From positions 6,190,001 through 6,254,000 of the forward strand of contig CM060462.1 in NCBI GenBank assembly GCA_030544235.1: 64,000 nt of DNA. Direction: 5' to 3'. The DNA comes from Lepturacanthus savala (taxonomy: Eukaryota > Chordata > Actinopteri > Scombriformes > Trichiuridae). The notes beneath the pieces were generated by a model. It had not been told where the DNA came from. It saw nothing but the letters and a program-made list of their open reading frames with translations, and did not search any database. Position 1 is the stretch's first letter; each line of letters opens with the position of its first letter. This document shows, in pieces, positions 14,500 to 26,640 of the stretch. The position numbers were made by a program, and so were the translations under genes.

Positions 14500-16460
14500 G
14501 TGTTCTGTATTGTCACAACCCTGTTATGCATGCTTATGTTATTGTAATCCTCATTCTTAAATTTGTAACTATTCATGCCATTGTGGAATTCTCCCTGGTC
14601 TCATGTTTCATTGTTAATAGTAGACTGAGTAAACATAAACAATGTAAATGAGGTGTGTTATAAAATTGTGTGTTTATTTATTTATTAAAAAAAAAATGTG
14701 GAAACTCAGTTTAACAAGTTCTTTACAGTTTTACAGTACAAAATTGTGGCTGGCTGGGTAACAACCCAAGCTTGCTACTGCAGTGTGGACAGTATGGCAC
14801 AGAAACAGAGGACAGCGCCGCTGCGTGGGAAGGAGGAGTCTCCATGGTGGAAAAGGGCTAACAAAAAGGGAGAAGGGAAGGATTGCATTGGGACCATAAA
14901 ATAACATAATTGCTGAAAGTCAAACAAAACATGTAAGAAAATGAATTAAAACAAAACAACAACAAATATGCAGTTTTAAAAAAGGATAAGGATAAGACTA
15001 ATTGCTGAAATCAGGACCATTTGAGGAAAACATTGAACAATGGGATTCATATAATGAGGATTTGAATATTTTCTACCAACAATATTAAAGGGGATGTAAT
15101 AGTGCAAACATTCAACCTACTACACAGTCTAGAGCAACCTGGGAAGCCAGGGGGCAAATCCTATGATGACATAGTGGCACTATTAGAAAATCACTAGTTT
15201 ACTTACCCACTGGTTCAGAAGTTTCACAGTGTGTAGCTGCACATTTAAGATTATCTGAACACTGTGTATTTGGACATTTATGCATTGCTACAGATTGGTG
15301 TGTGGTTAACGCAGCAATGTAATTCAGAAACAACTAATTACTGAGGTTAACCTGAAACCAGAAATGGTTGTAGTGATAAGTGTGGTCATGTAGAATGAGA
15401 AGCACAGCACCAAATTGCATCAACCCACGTGTCTATGTTGTTCAAATAGTCCAAGAACCTTGCAGCAGCTGGCGACCTATGCTACCATAGCGGGAAAACA
15501 GGACACTAGGCATCAGAGACTTGGTGTAAGGGTACCTGGAGCACAAAATTGACAGTACTGGGCTCCACGAGGCTCCAAGAAAGGTGAAAGCTTGTGGAGA
15601 CTTCATCCCCAAAGAATGACAGTTGATATCAGTCCTTGGCCTTCTGACATACTTTGCAAATAAGGTGAAGCTACCGCAGTTTCCAAGCAAAGCTATGGAA
15701 GTGGACAGATAACTGTGAGACAGCTTCTAAGACATTATCACTTTGACTGGCATGTGGGTGCAGTAGTGTCACACATCCTGCCCTTAGGGGTAGAGAAACC
15801 AATAATCTTTGCATCAAGTCACTGAGCAAAGCACAAAGCAGTTATGCACAGATTAAGTGTGAAGCACTTTCTATAGTATTTGTAGTGGAGAAATTCCATT
15901 TGTATCACAAAGTCACACTACTAATGGATCATGTCTTTTTGGTCTTTGTTCCTCATACTGGCACCCTGTCCCTTGTAGCCAGTCATATGCAGCAATGAAC
16001 TGTTATTGTCCTCCCACCAGTATGAAATAAAGTATAAATTACTAAGGCAGACCAGCACAGGAATGCTGATGGGTTCTCAAAATTCCCATGGCCTGTTAGA
16101 CACTGAGCCTGTTCATACTAGGACTGGCCTGAAGAACCATGGCAAAGAGTCCATATATACATTGCTGGACCACTGGAGAACAACAAGTTCTTAGTCATAG
16201 TTGGCACTCATATCAAATGGTCCTAAGTTGCTGTCACGAAGCCCACTTCCTCAGAGAGAACCATGAAAGTGAAAGCCAAAGTTTGTCTTCAACCATTATG
16301 GTCTATTACAACAGCTTTTTGCAATGGCCTACAGATCTTGTCTGAAGAATTAAGAGTTAATTAGACATTTCCAAATGAACAAGCTAACTAACCCAGACCT
16401 GTATGTGGAGTAAGCAGATGAGCATGGATTTGAATCAACCAGTGGATCTGTGTCTATGAG
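14500..16460 (+). mobile_element. decayed Ty3/Gypsy LTR retrotransposon (gag, RT end, RNase H, integrase fragments)
   Basis: Fragments in Gypsy order are readable across stops and frameshifts. Gag is at about 15013-15240 (FEENIEQWDSYNEDL, then KPGGKSYDDIVALLENH). The C-terminal end of reverse transcriptase is at about 15533-15700 (YLEHKIDSTGLH, VLGLLTYFANKV). RNase H is at about 15751-16115 (EKPIIFASSH, EALSIVFVVEKFHLYHK, then MDHV where families have TDHKPL, and SSHQYEIKYK ending NADGFSKFPWP). An integrase-core start is at about 16167-16260 (NKFLVIVGTHIKW). Protease and most of RT are missing between gag and the RT end, so there is a large internal deletion. LTR boundaries were not resolved; the left limit is a guess. 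Confidence 0.85.
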
Positions 16461-16589
16461 CAAGTATGTCAACATATGCCCTCTGCTAAGTGAACAGGTG
16501 AGATAGCTTGTAAACCAAGTCAAATCGTAAAGGTTGGGGACTACAAGTTTTGGTTCCCTCCTTAATCCCTGTCAAATCCCTTAGAGTCC

Positions 16590-17850
16590 TTAAATGTCTC
16601 TATTTCAGGCTGGAAGTTGAATTGTTTTTACACATTACCAACTGTGAAGTTGTCCTTAGAAATAAGTTTGATAAAGGGCAGGCACTGTCTATCAAAGGCT
16701 CATCATGTGAGATGGTGATTGGTCCAAACCACTGTGGTTTAGACAGGCATACTTTGGGGTTCTTATCATTGCTGATTTTCAGATCCATTGGGGAATCCTG
16801 GAATCCACAGAACACTAGCAGGATGTAGAAACTGGCAGATCATGTTTCCATGTAACTGACGCTCGAAAACTTCCACATTATTTCCTGGATTACCTGCTTT
16901 GCTAACCAAAACACCAGACTTGCTCAGTGGCAGATAGACAAATAAGCGTCAGGTCAGTGTTGGACCTGAAAAATATGTAATCAAGTTCTTGGCGGTCTGT
17001 GATCCTGCTTTATCATGTGTATGGAATTTTCAAATGTAAAAGCCAGATGGAGGAGCCTCTAAGAAAAATCAGGGGATGTGAATTGTCCTGTACATGACAT
17101 AGGGACTCTGTGGCCACATCACATGCCATTAACTCTTTTACTTTGCTCAAGCTGGGATTGGAGCTTCTACAGAGGAATCTGATGATTGTAGGAACTGTCC
17201 AAAAACAGCTGTTGAGTACACAGAACAGGCCCTTCAATTCATCTAAGTATGTGTTCACAACCAACACGTCCCTGGTGTGCTACGTGCCAAAGAAAGGCAA
17301 AAATGTGGTACTCATGAGTATGCTGCATTGGATGGAATAAACTGTGGCCAAGACATCAAAAACCCCAAATCATGATGGATTACATTGTCACAAAAGGATG
17401 TTTGGGAAATTTGGACAATCTGGATGGCATTGAACCCAGATTGGAACGGAGGGAAGCTCTTTCTGAGTAGGCAAGGGCTTGGTAAGACCTCAAATCCAGA
17501 GAAGACAACAAAACTCAAGAATCTCAGCCTCTACAGCATTTGTGAGGGAGGTGCTGATGCCCCCACAGTACCACCAACTGAAGTACCTGCAGTAATGTGA
17601 GTGATGTTGTTGCATATGTATGGGTCTGACTCCTCGATCGTGACCCGTGAAATTCCTAAACTAAGTGTTTTCATCATCCTAGGTTGCAACCAGTAGCAAC
17701 AAAAGGAAGTGCTGTGATGTGTGTGGACCCGAGAAGGGCAGGAGGACATAGTTTACATACATGAAGTGCAATAAATACATTTGCCACACACACACTCTCA
17801 AACACTTTCTTGCCATCATTCACGCACACAGGGCATGAATATATGTTCAA
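16590..17850 (+). mobile_element. decayed piggyBac-type transposase
   Basis: Pieces in piggyBac (PGBD4-like) order run across several frames. They are an N-terminal part at about 16840-16930 (LENFHIISWITCFANQNTR); CDPALSCVWNFQM near 17000; ELLQRNLMIVGTVQK at about 17160-17205; SLVCYVPKKGKNVVLMS at about 17265-17317; KPQIMMDYIVTKG at about 17360-17400; LVRPQIQRRQ at about 17480-17510; and a C-terminal cysteine-rich zinc-binding module at about 17698-17795 (KRKCCDVCGPEKGRRT, then KCNKYICHTH). Stops, frameshifts and loss of acidic catalytic positions make it inactive. The terminal inverted repeats and TTAA sites were not resolved. Confidence 0.85.
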
Positions 17851-19249
17851 TATGGCTCATTTATCATTTCCAACAAATACTATACATGTGTTCAGTTCAA
17901 AGCAATTAATATCAATAGTTATGAAAACCTTGTTTAATTAATACTTGATTTAAGATAAAAAAAAATAATAATAAAACTAATGAATAGCAATTTATTGATA
18001 ATTGTAATCCAGCCAAGGTAAATTCTAATTATTATCCAATATTAATATAATTTGAGATAAACTCAACATCTATTTTTTTTTTTACATAAATTGTTTAAAA
18101 AACAATGTTCTGGGTTGTGAAGCATTTTCATTCAGATGCTTTGAATAACATTGTTTATATATTATTAATCTAAGTATGGTGCATACTGGATTCTCTGAAA
18201 AACCTGAAAGCCAAAGGCCACAGAGGAGACCAGCATTGGCTCTTTCATAAGCACCTTTTGCACCCTTCATCTGGTCCTGGAGCTCCAAATCTGTTTGAAT
18301 TTCTTTCAGAATAGACCTCATTAGACCTCACCAGAGTGGTTTGTAGTACACTACAATGTTGGAACACTTATTGTGTAAGTAACTAATACATTTCCCTCTT
18401 TCATTCTTTCCAAGTAATTCTCTCATTCTTCTGTTTTCTTTCCCTTCCATCTCTTTCTTTTCCATCTATCCCCAGAATCAAGGTCTGTTGGGGCATTTTT
18501 AAGACAGAGGCTTCCTGAACTATTTTGGTATCAAAGCTTTGAGGCAGTGAGAGGCATGCTCTCTGAAGTTGACATGTAAGGAGAGGAGGGCCTTCCTCTC
18601 TCACTAGTTTATAAGGGGCAATGGGAGGAGGGGGCACTCAGTAGCCCTGCCAGGAGTCTCAATTGCTTCCCTTCAAGCCGAGTCCCTCTCCAGCCACTGG
18701 GGAGGCTTACGTTTCATATGTTTGGTGCCCAGTTGACTGTATATATGGTTCTGGGCGGGTGTGGGTGCTGGTGCAGGCAGGCATGTGTGGTAGTGCTGTT
18801 TACTGTTGTAACACAGTGTAATTGTTTCCCCCTCCATGATGAATAAATTAATAAATTAAGTAATTTTCAACAATTAATTTTTCATCAATTTTATTCTGAT
18901 AATGTAAGAAATGAATTAAAAAACACATAAAATCATATAATAGCTATGAAATTGAATAAACCTATAGAAATTATTTAACCAATACAAAATGAATGTTACT
19001 TATTCAAAAAGGATAGATAAAAGTACGCTTATTTATTTCTACCTCTTTTTCAACTGCTTGTCATTACCTGTATCCCAATTTATTATACAACCCAATATAA
19101 TATAAATATAAACAATTATCAATTATCACCATTCCTCACAACTTAATACATATTTATAAAATATAAAGAAGCCTCATAATTCTTTTCTAAACTATACTTT
19201 TCTCAAAATTTGTAAAATATATATAAATTATATAAAACAAAATATACCC
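17851..19249. other. intergenic, very AT-rich
   Basis: AT-rich filler between the piggyBac and LINE relics, with poly-A/T runs and no product recognised. Confidence 0.55.
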
Positions 19250-20470
19250 CCCCCTCTGTCTATGAACATTTGTGTTTGTGTCAAGTATTTCTTTCTTTAC
19301 TAATATGTTGTGTCTTAATTTTAGAAATGCATCATGTGTTTTGTTGGCATCTAATTCTTTGTCATTAATTCATTTACATTGCATTTATTTGTCTTTTTTC
19401 ACTCTTTTATGTTTTTATATTGTTGGTATCCTTAACATTCTGATAATTAAAGTAAAAGATAACAAATCAGGCAAATAGTATTGTTTTCCATAAAGTTTGT
19501 GAATATATTATCTGTTACAGAACAAACCTAATTAGTCTATTAGTTATTTTCCTGGGTCTGGGGATTTTTGAGTCCACATTGTACATCGCTCTACTCAGCT
19601 CTTCTGTCATGTTATTCGTTTTGGATTCAACAGATCTATATTGAAATCCCCACAGATGAACATAATCTTTTGGATTGATTTTGAAAACATGTTTCACATT
19701 CAGTCTTATATATTTCAATATTAGATCCAGGAGTTCTCAATATACAACTCACAATTGTATTCTTTCATTTTTCCATACAGATTCCTACTGTAATACATTC
19801 TATCTAATCATCAACAGCTTTCATGTTTTTCACCACCTTATAGTTCAAGATTTTTTTCCACATACATTACCACACCTCTGTTTGTATAATTCAGATTATA
19901 TCCACTCAGCTCAAAGTCCACTCCTCTATCAGGGCTGATCTACATCTCTGATATGGCTATTATATTGAATGGTCTATTGAACTGTTTAGATATTCTTTGA
20001 TGTGGAAGTTGGCATATAGGCTTTTGCTGTTATAGTGGTTCATTGATATTTTATGGTCTGATTTAACCATTTTAAGCTGTTCATCTGTGTAATAACTGCA
20101 GCTGTTGTTCATAATGTTCAATAGGTTATTTCCTGAATCCATCTCATTTTTATGTTTTATGTTCTGTATAAGCAAAGGTTTCAAACCACATATACATACC
20201 TGTAGTCTGTGATGGTTGTTGTTTCTTATGTTCGGAAGAAGATGAATAGGGATTCATCATGGCTGAGTTCTCTGGTGACCAGCACTTCAGCCTCTTCTGG
20301 TGTTCCATTCAGTTTGATGAATATTTTGCAGTTTGTTGTCCAGGATGATTATCTTTCTTTGCTTTCTCATGTATCGAGCCTTTCTGGCAATGTCTGCATT
20401 ACTTTTTGTCAAGTACTCATTTGGGTAAATGTCTGATCCCTTCAACTTTCTTCCTTGCTTTAGTAGTTTA
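19250..20470 (-). mobile_element. truncated non-LTR retrotransposon (LINE): end of ORF1 plus ORF2 endonuclease
   Basis: Read on the minus strand, 20465-20200 gives the C-terminal part of a LINE ORF1 (NADIARKARYMRKQ, then after a frameshift CKIFIKLNGTPEEAEV and a stop). ORF2 follows with the apurinic-type endonuclease domain: NHYNSKSLYANF and FNIIAISEM near 20050-19955, ECITVGICMEK near 19780 and the catalytic-type FICGDFNIDLLNP at 19660-19622. Weaker ORF2 similarity continues to about 19250. Reverse transcriptase is absent. The arrangement resembles L2/Rex-like fish LINEs. It is broken by stops and frameshifts. Confidence 0.82.
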
Positions 20471-21927
20471 GTTTTATGCTATCTGTTAGCTCAGTCTTGT
20501 CACTTTTTATTAACAAAAATAAAGCATGATTATGCCGTTTAATACATGCATTGGTGTTTTTGAATGTGATTGCGATGAAGTAAGCTGTCTAAAGTAATCT
20601 TTTTTGTAGAAGATGATGGTGTGGATGTAGTCAGCCAGTCCAGCTTTCTCCAGGCACAAGTCTGTGAACTCCTAAAGTTTTGTTTTTGAGTTTAGATGTT
20701 CAGTCTATCACGCAGTGTGTGAACAAGACATTATAAATTAGTTTAGGCAAATATGATGAATTTCAGTCTTTCATATGATTAAATGTGGATTTAGACCCTG
20801 TGCAGCTCAATTTTTTAGGATGACTAGATGTTGTAATTTTACGTAAAAAAAAGAAAAAAAATGTCTCTAGCTTTAATGTGAATTTAACCAGAACCAGCCC
20901 TGCGTGGTAGACTGTTGTCCAGATGACCTCCTCTTTTTTTTCTCCATGCTGAGGAAGTCCAGCCTACAGAGGATCTGACTGTGAATCTGTCTGACCTGGC
21001 TAGTCTCTCTACCAACACACTGCTCCCTGATTCATCTCCTGCCAACCCCTTCAAGTTATTCATCTGGAAGAAATATGCATTCATCATTGTATTTTTAATC
21101 ACACCAAATAGATAGACAAAGAGAATGCCTTAGGGAGAGGGGGAGATAATCTACAATTCCCAGAGCTCAGATGGTATTCCTGCCCTGCATCGCCAAACAT
21201 TCTCCAAATTGACTCTGAATGAATTTATTTTTAATGTGTGGAAGATGTTCTACCACAGAGAATAGAGTTGGTGTGTATGTGAGTTTTTGTGTGTTGGAGT
21301 TCTTGTCTGTCTGCAGTGTAATAACATGCTCCTGTGTGCATTTGCCTGTGTGTTTGTGTATATGTATTAGTAATGCAATTGCGCATTGTGTGCATTTACC
21401 TGCTTTTGTGTCTGAATGCTAGTGAGTATGCTTGTGCCTTTATGTTCATGTTTTTTTTTCAGATTACAGAGGAAAACATCAACACAGGATTAGATGACCG
21501 AAGTTTAGTGACCGAAATAGAACACTATGTTACTTGATGTATTCATTTTTGCTTAATATTGCACATTATGGCACTACACTATTTCAAACTTGTCCTTTTT
21601 ACAAGTCCAACACAAAGCCATTGAAGTGTCCATTGCATAATCCTCATTTGACCCGTCTCCTTCCCAATCAAAGCCTGGTATTGTAGTGGAGTTGTTTGGC
21701 CTAGCCAACCCTGAACAAATGAGCAAGCCCATCCCTCCATTCTCCATTCCATTGTATTCATTAATAAATTAATTTATCAACTCGTCTTGCTTCCAGCCTA
21801 ATTGAGTCCCTTTGCAGCCTTCTAAGTAGGACACGTACGGATCCGACAAATGGAATGGTATCCGGCCCTCAGTCCTTTGGGCTATGCCTTGGCCCTGTAC
21901 CCTGGAACACACTGCTTTGTTAGCTCC

Positions 21928-21959
<32 letters not shown>

Positions 21960-21982
21960 TGTGTGTGTCTGAGAGAGAGAGT
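21928..21982. repeat. (GT)n(GA)n compound microsatellite
   Basis: GT tract to 21968, then TCTGAGAGAGAGAG. Confidence 0.9.
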
Positions 21983-22199
21983 GTGGATAGATCTGATACC
22001 CCTTTCATCTGCTTTGAGCTATCTGTTGATTATCTTAGCGCATTGCTGTTGTAGTGTGTGTTAGCTGGGACAGATTGGAAGGTGGGGGTTGCTCTGGGAA
22101 GATAGGGAAAGAGAGAAGAGCAGAGGGAAGAAGGGGGCTTCGCAAAAGAGCGTGCACACACACCACAAACAGATGTGGGCTCACAGAAAAGGGAGGGTC

Positions 22200-22560
22200 T
22201 CCTATAGCTTAATGCCATTACATTAAATTTTAAATAATGTTATGCAAATCAGAAATGACAGGAGATTATCTTCTTGGGACCTTGAAAGGGATTCGTCAGT
22301 TCTTATTCCAATAGCCCTGGAAAATAGCCCAGACGTCCTGAGTGGAGAAATATGGCAGGGCGTGACGGAGCCTGCCGCTGCTGAAAGAGGAGACCGTGAG
22401 AAAAGGCCCCAAGTGTTGGCTATTAAAATCAATTTACCAGGAAGTCAATGAAGAGAAATCCCTTAGTAAAGGCACCTCCCAGGACAGCTCAGGGGTCCTG
22501 GACGAGGCGCATAGGCCAAGAATAGAGGATGCGATCGCCTCATGCCAAGGTGAAAGTAAC
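22200..22560. promoter_or_regulatory. candidate regulatory block with octamer
   Basis: A perfect POU octamer ATGCAAAT lies at 22242-22249, followed by complex CpG-containing sequence. No ORF or repeat explains it. Confidence 0.3.
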
Positions 22561-25500
22561 ACACATGCCAGAGGAAGGAGGAGGAGATAGGGGGGAGGCC
22601 AGGGAGGGTGAGGACTTGTCTTTCATGTTTTCCCCTTGTGCCTGTTTTATCTTGACAGCCCTGCCGTATGTGCACGATAGTTTTAAAGAGCTTGGCCTGA
22701 CGCGGATGCTTCCTGCCTGCAGTGCTGCACATGGCAACGGAGAAGTTCTTTTGTTGTGAGAGTTGGAAATGGAGGAGAAACAATAGGTTTACAGGGCTGG
22801 AAGGGAGGGATGGAAGCCCCATGGTTTGTTTTACTTCTGCAGAGTATCAGCATGCACTGGCATATTGTATTGCACATCATATCACAGGAAATAGGGGTGT
22901 CCAGTGCTCATCACGACGCCGTCATTTTCCCCCCACCGCTGTTGACATCCCTCCACCTCCCCTGTTCCATTCTCTGCAGGCCAGGAGTGCGGCAGTGATG
23001 CTCTCATAACAGTCACTCTCAATAAAAAAATATTGTGTTAGGGACAGAGCCATCCATTACTGAGCAAACAAAGTCTTGTCTGTCTCCAGTGCTTTGGGCC
23101 AACAATTAAAGACATCACGCCAGCACAGGGGCTCTAGAGGGTGAGGGGAGGGGGAGGGGGCAACAAGGCCTTATCAGAGCCATTCCATCAAATATTGATG
23201 AACCTAATTGAGGTTTTTAGGCACTGCAAAGCTTCCCGAAGAGTGTATCTGTTTTTATGGCAAAGTACAGTCCTGGTCCACCGAAGCAGACAGCGAGAAG
23301 AGTGCAGTCTTGTGTGTAAATTGCATGTTATGTAGACTAACTGCAGGCAATTGCATGTTATTGAGATGGAAGATGAGGCAGAAACTTGTACCGATGAAAT
23401 TCTTCTCCCACGGATGGAAAGTATGTCAACACAAAGTTATTATAACAAACACATTCTCATGTTATGTCTATGTATCTATAGAGACATGTATGAGGAGCAT
23501 TTGAAATTATGATCATGTTCTCCTTTTTGACTATTCTTTGCTATTCTGTTAGAAAACAGAAGTAGAATCTTCATTCCCTTTTCATGTTTTTTTCCTTCTC
23601 TCTTTTTCTCTCCATCTCTCTTTCAGTCATTTTGAGATAATGCAGGATTTCATTTCAATCTTTTTTTTTTCTTGAAATATAAAACTTTACTGCTGCAGTT
23701 CTTATCCCTCTGTCTCTCAGTGCTGGTCCCTGGTGACACCAGCCTGAGAATGGCAGCTTTAATTTGTAGGAAAACAAGTTGAGAATATTGATTTCAAAAA
23801 GTGCTCCCTTCTCTCCTTGGAAAAAAGAAGGAAAAAAAACTGCCTGCTATGTGAAAACCTGTAGCCTTCAATTAAGTGGGGCTTGTAGGTGTGTGTGTTT
23901 TCATTTGGGCATGGTGTTCACTTGAAATGATACATTAAAGGCTGTGTTTTACTTCAATCAGACTGTGAAAATATACACACAGACCTAAGTGTCTCTTGAA
24001 GGGCTCCGATGTTGGCACACATACCCGCCACCATACAGCACCAGACAGATGGGCGGTATTTATCTTAGAATAAGAACCATGTTCTCCTGCTCCAAGAAGG
24101 GAAAACACTGCCTTTCCCACTTCTGAAGACGACACGTGTCCTGGAATTCATGTCAGTTGATGTTCACAGGTCTCAAGTCTCACTTCCCCTCCCTAAGACC
24201 TTTTGTAAAGCACAATAATCTTACACAGCCTTTTTCCCTGTGCACAAAACAGGAATCAGAGCTTTGCTCCTTGGCTCCTTCCCCATGCTGGACTGTTGAA
24301 CCATTGCGTTTCTATTTATTTCGACTCACAATAAACCTACAGCGATTCATTTGATCTTATTTGGTGAATAGTCAGTCCCTGTGGTAAGGCTTATCCCCTT
24401 TAATGCAAGGCCTATTTGGGGTTCTGATCTGGCGCTTAGGGCCAGGCAGAGTTGGGTATCAACACAGGGACTGACTGGAGCTAGTGGTTGTAACACACCA
24501 TCCCAGAGGCTTTGGAAGTCATCCCGCTAATACAGACATGACTAAAGCTCCCTATCATCCCCCACAGAATGACACGGCACGGCTCCAAGACTTAACTCTT
24601 ACAAAGAGCTTAAATATCTTAGATGTGTAATGCATAATGGAGGTGTGTTCTGTACTTTGGGGTGCAGAGTATTCCCATCGCTGTACTGTACGCTGTACTA
24701 CTAGTATAGCGGCTCGTTTACCACAGTGGTGACAACAGTGAGAAGTGAATGTGGATGGCTTGATGCTGAAAAAGATAAAGTGCATTACAATATCTGTCCT
24801 ATTTGTGTAGAAGGTGCAATTTATGTTCAAAGCAAAGTCTTCCCAAGATCACGTTTCTTCTCCTTCTCTCTTCGTTTCTATTTTTGTCTCTGCCACTATC
24901 CATGCGTTGTGGATGTGTGGGTGCATGTGTGTTTATGTGTGTGTGCCATGTGTTCCTCTGTGTTTGCATACACTGTGTTCAAATTTGCTGAAAAGGGGGT
25001 TGGAAGCTCCCCTAGTGGCTCCTCTAGAGAATTACCTTAGAGAGTTATCTGCTCAGCAGCAAACACACTAATGGCAAGAAAAATAGCAAACACATTACTT
25101 TTTGTTTCCATATCAGCAGTCCAACTGTGTGCCTTCTATTTTTGTTTGCTTACATATATATGTAGAGGGAAAGGCTTGTTTGTGAAACATAGTGTAAGCT
25201 CAAAAAGTGTGTAGGTATTTAGTGTTTGCAATTCAAGTACAATGTTCTCATCAACTACTACTAAATAAAATAAATGTGTTAAGGGAGAGAGTTGTTATTT
25301 TCATACACATCATTTTCAGCTTGCAAGACGGTAATTTTTTTTTGCCTTCTCTACTGCTACATTTGACCCTAATGTGTTCTGTTTACTACTGTAAAAGTAG
25401 GCTGCACTATAGTGCCTTAGAGAGCACTAAATAATGTGATTTTTTTTTTTAACTAGGATATTAATTTGATTAGACACGCGGTTTAATCAACGCAGTTGTT

Positions 25501-25989
25501 TTGGACACACAGCTTCTTCAATCCAACTGCAGGCCGAGACAAGAATCACACACACATACAAATGTGTGCGTGTGTGCATGTGATAGTAGATAGCCTCCCA
25601 CTGAGCATGTAAGCAGTCCTGCCTTCTTGATTAATGAAATCTAGATGAGATATATGGAAACATACAGGCGGGTATATGTATGTCAGCATGTGTATTCCTA
25701 CAAAGATGTGTGTATGAGCATGTTCTATGAGCGTGTGCATGTGTTTTGCAAGTTAATTGAGCCTGCGGCTACCAACAGAGTGGTCCATCATCTCTAGTGT
25801 CCACCTCATGCTAATATGAGCTCAATGAAGTGAATGGTCTCCCTGGCATGGCAAGACTGATAAGGCTATGACGACTTGTTATCTACATGCCAACCTTTAT
25901 TTGTTTTGATCCTCAAGTGGTCTAACATCGCACGTGTTTGTGTGAGGAGAAGAGTTAGAACAGTGAGAGAGATGCCACGTGGTTGTTTT

Positions 25990-26640
25990 AAATTGATTCC
26001 CTGCTTCCTATTTTTGTTTCATAGCCATCTTCCTCTTTGCATGTGATGCGTTGCTGCTGGCTGGCTGATTGTATCAGGAAGCGGGTCAGCAGCCCAGGAT
26101 ATTTCAATTTCATTGGATTTAAAGAGAACAGGGAGGACGTGTGCACATTAGCGCCTCAATACAATCACATTTGTCAGCATGATCCTTTTTAAGTGCATTT
26201 CAATTAAGGCACGATTCTTTGATTTTATTATGCCTCGGCCTCTCCGGCAGAATGCTCACTGCTGGTTGAACAAGGCTCCGTCTAATGTACACAATTTAAT
26301 TTTCTTAATTGAGCTAACATGCTTTTCATATCCTAATCCCTAGAATAATCTTTGATTCCTGTATCTGCTGCGGCAGTCTTTTAATGAAAGAGGGCAGCCT
26401 AAAAACATCTGTTAGACCCATGATTAAATCATCTGCATAACATCTGCATTTATGAGGGTGTTAGCATGCTGCTTGGCCCTTTATCTATTTTGGGCAATTA
26501 TCTTGTGTGACTGTAGTAATACAAGATATTAATATAGATGTGTCTGTGTGGTTACCCCCTCTCTGTCACACTGATGACTGTCATCTGGCTTTGTTTCCAC
26601 AGAGAACTCCGGCTATTGATACAATGCACCAGAAAACACC
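25990..26640. promoter_or_regulatory. candidate irx enhancer block
   Basis: About 650 bp of complex, repeat-free sequence lies inside a repeat-rich desert. It has many homeodomain-like TAAT/ATTA cores (for example TTTAATTTTCTTAATTGAG near 26295-26315), TGATTAAATCA at 26421-26431 and TTTATGAGG near 26449. Irx clusters are known for dense highly conserved non-coding elements. Conservation itself was not tested. Confidence 0.4.

Larger units (their letters stand above)
20471..25989. other. intergenic
   Basis: The first 400 bp may include more of the LINE ORF1 (minus) but are too degraded to assign. The rest holds GT tracts, the octamer block at 22200-22560 and pyrimidine-rich stretches (23570-23660). 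No gene supported. Confidence 0.5.
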
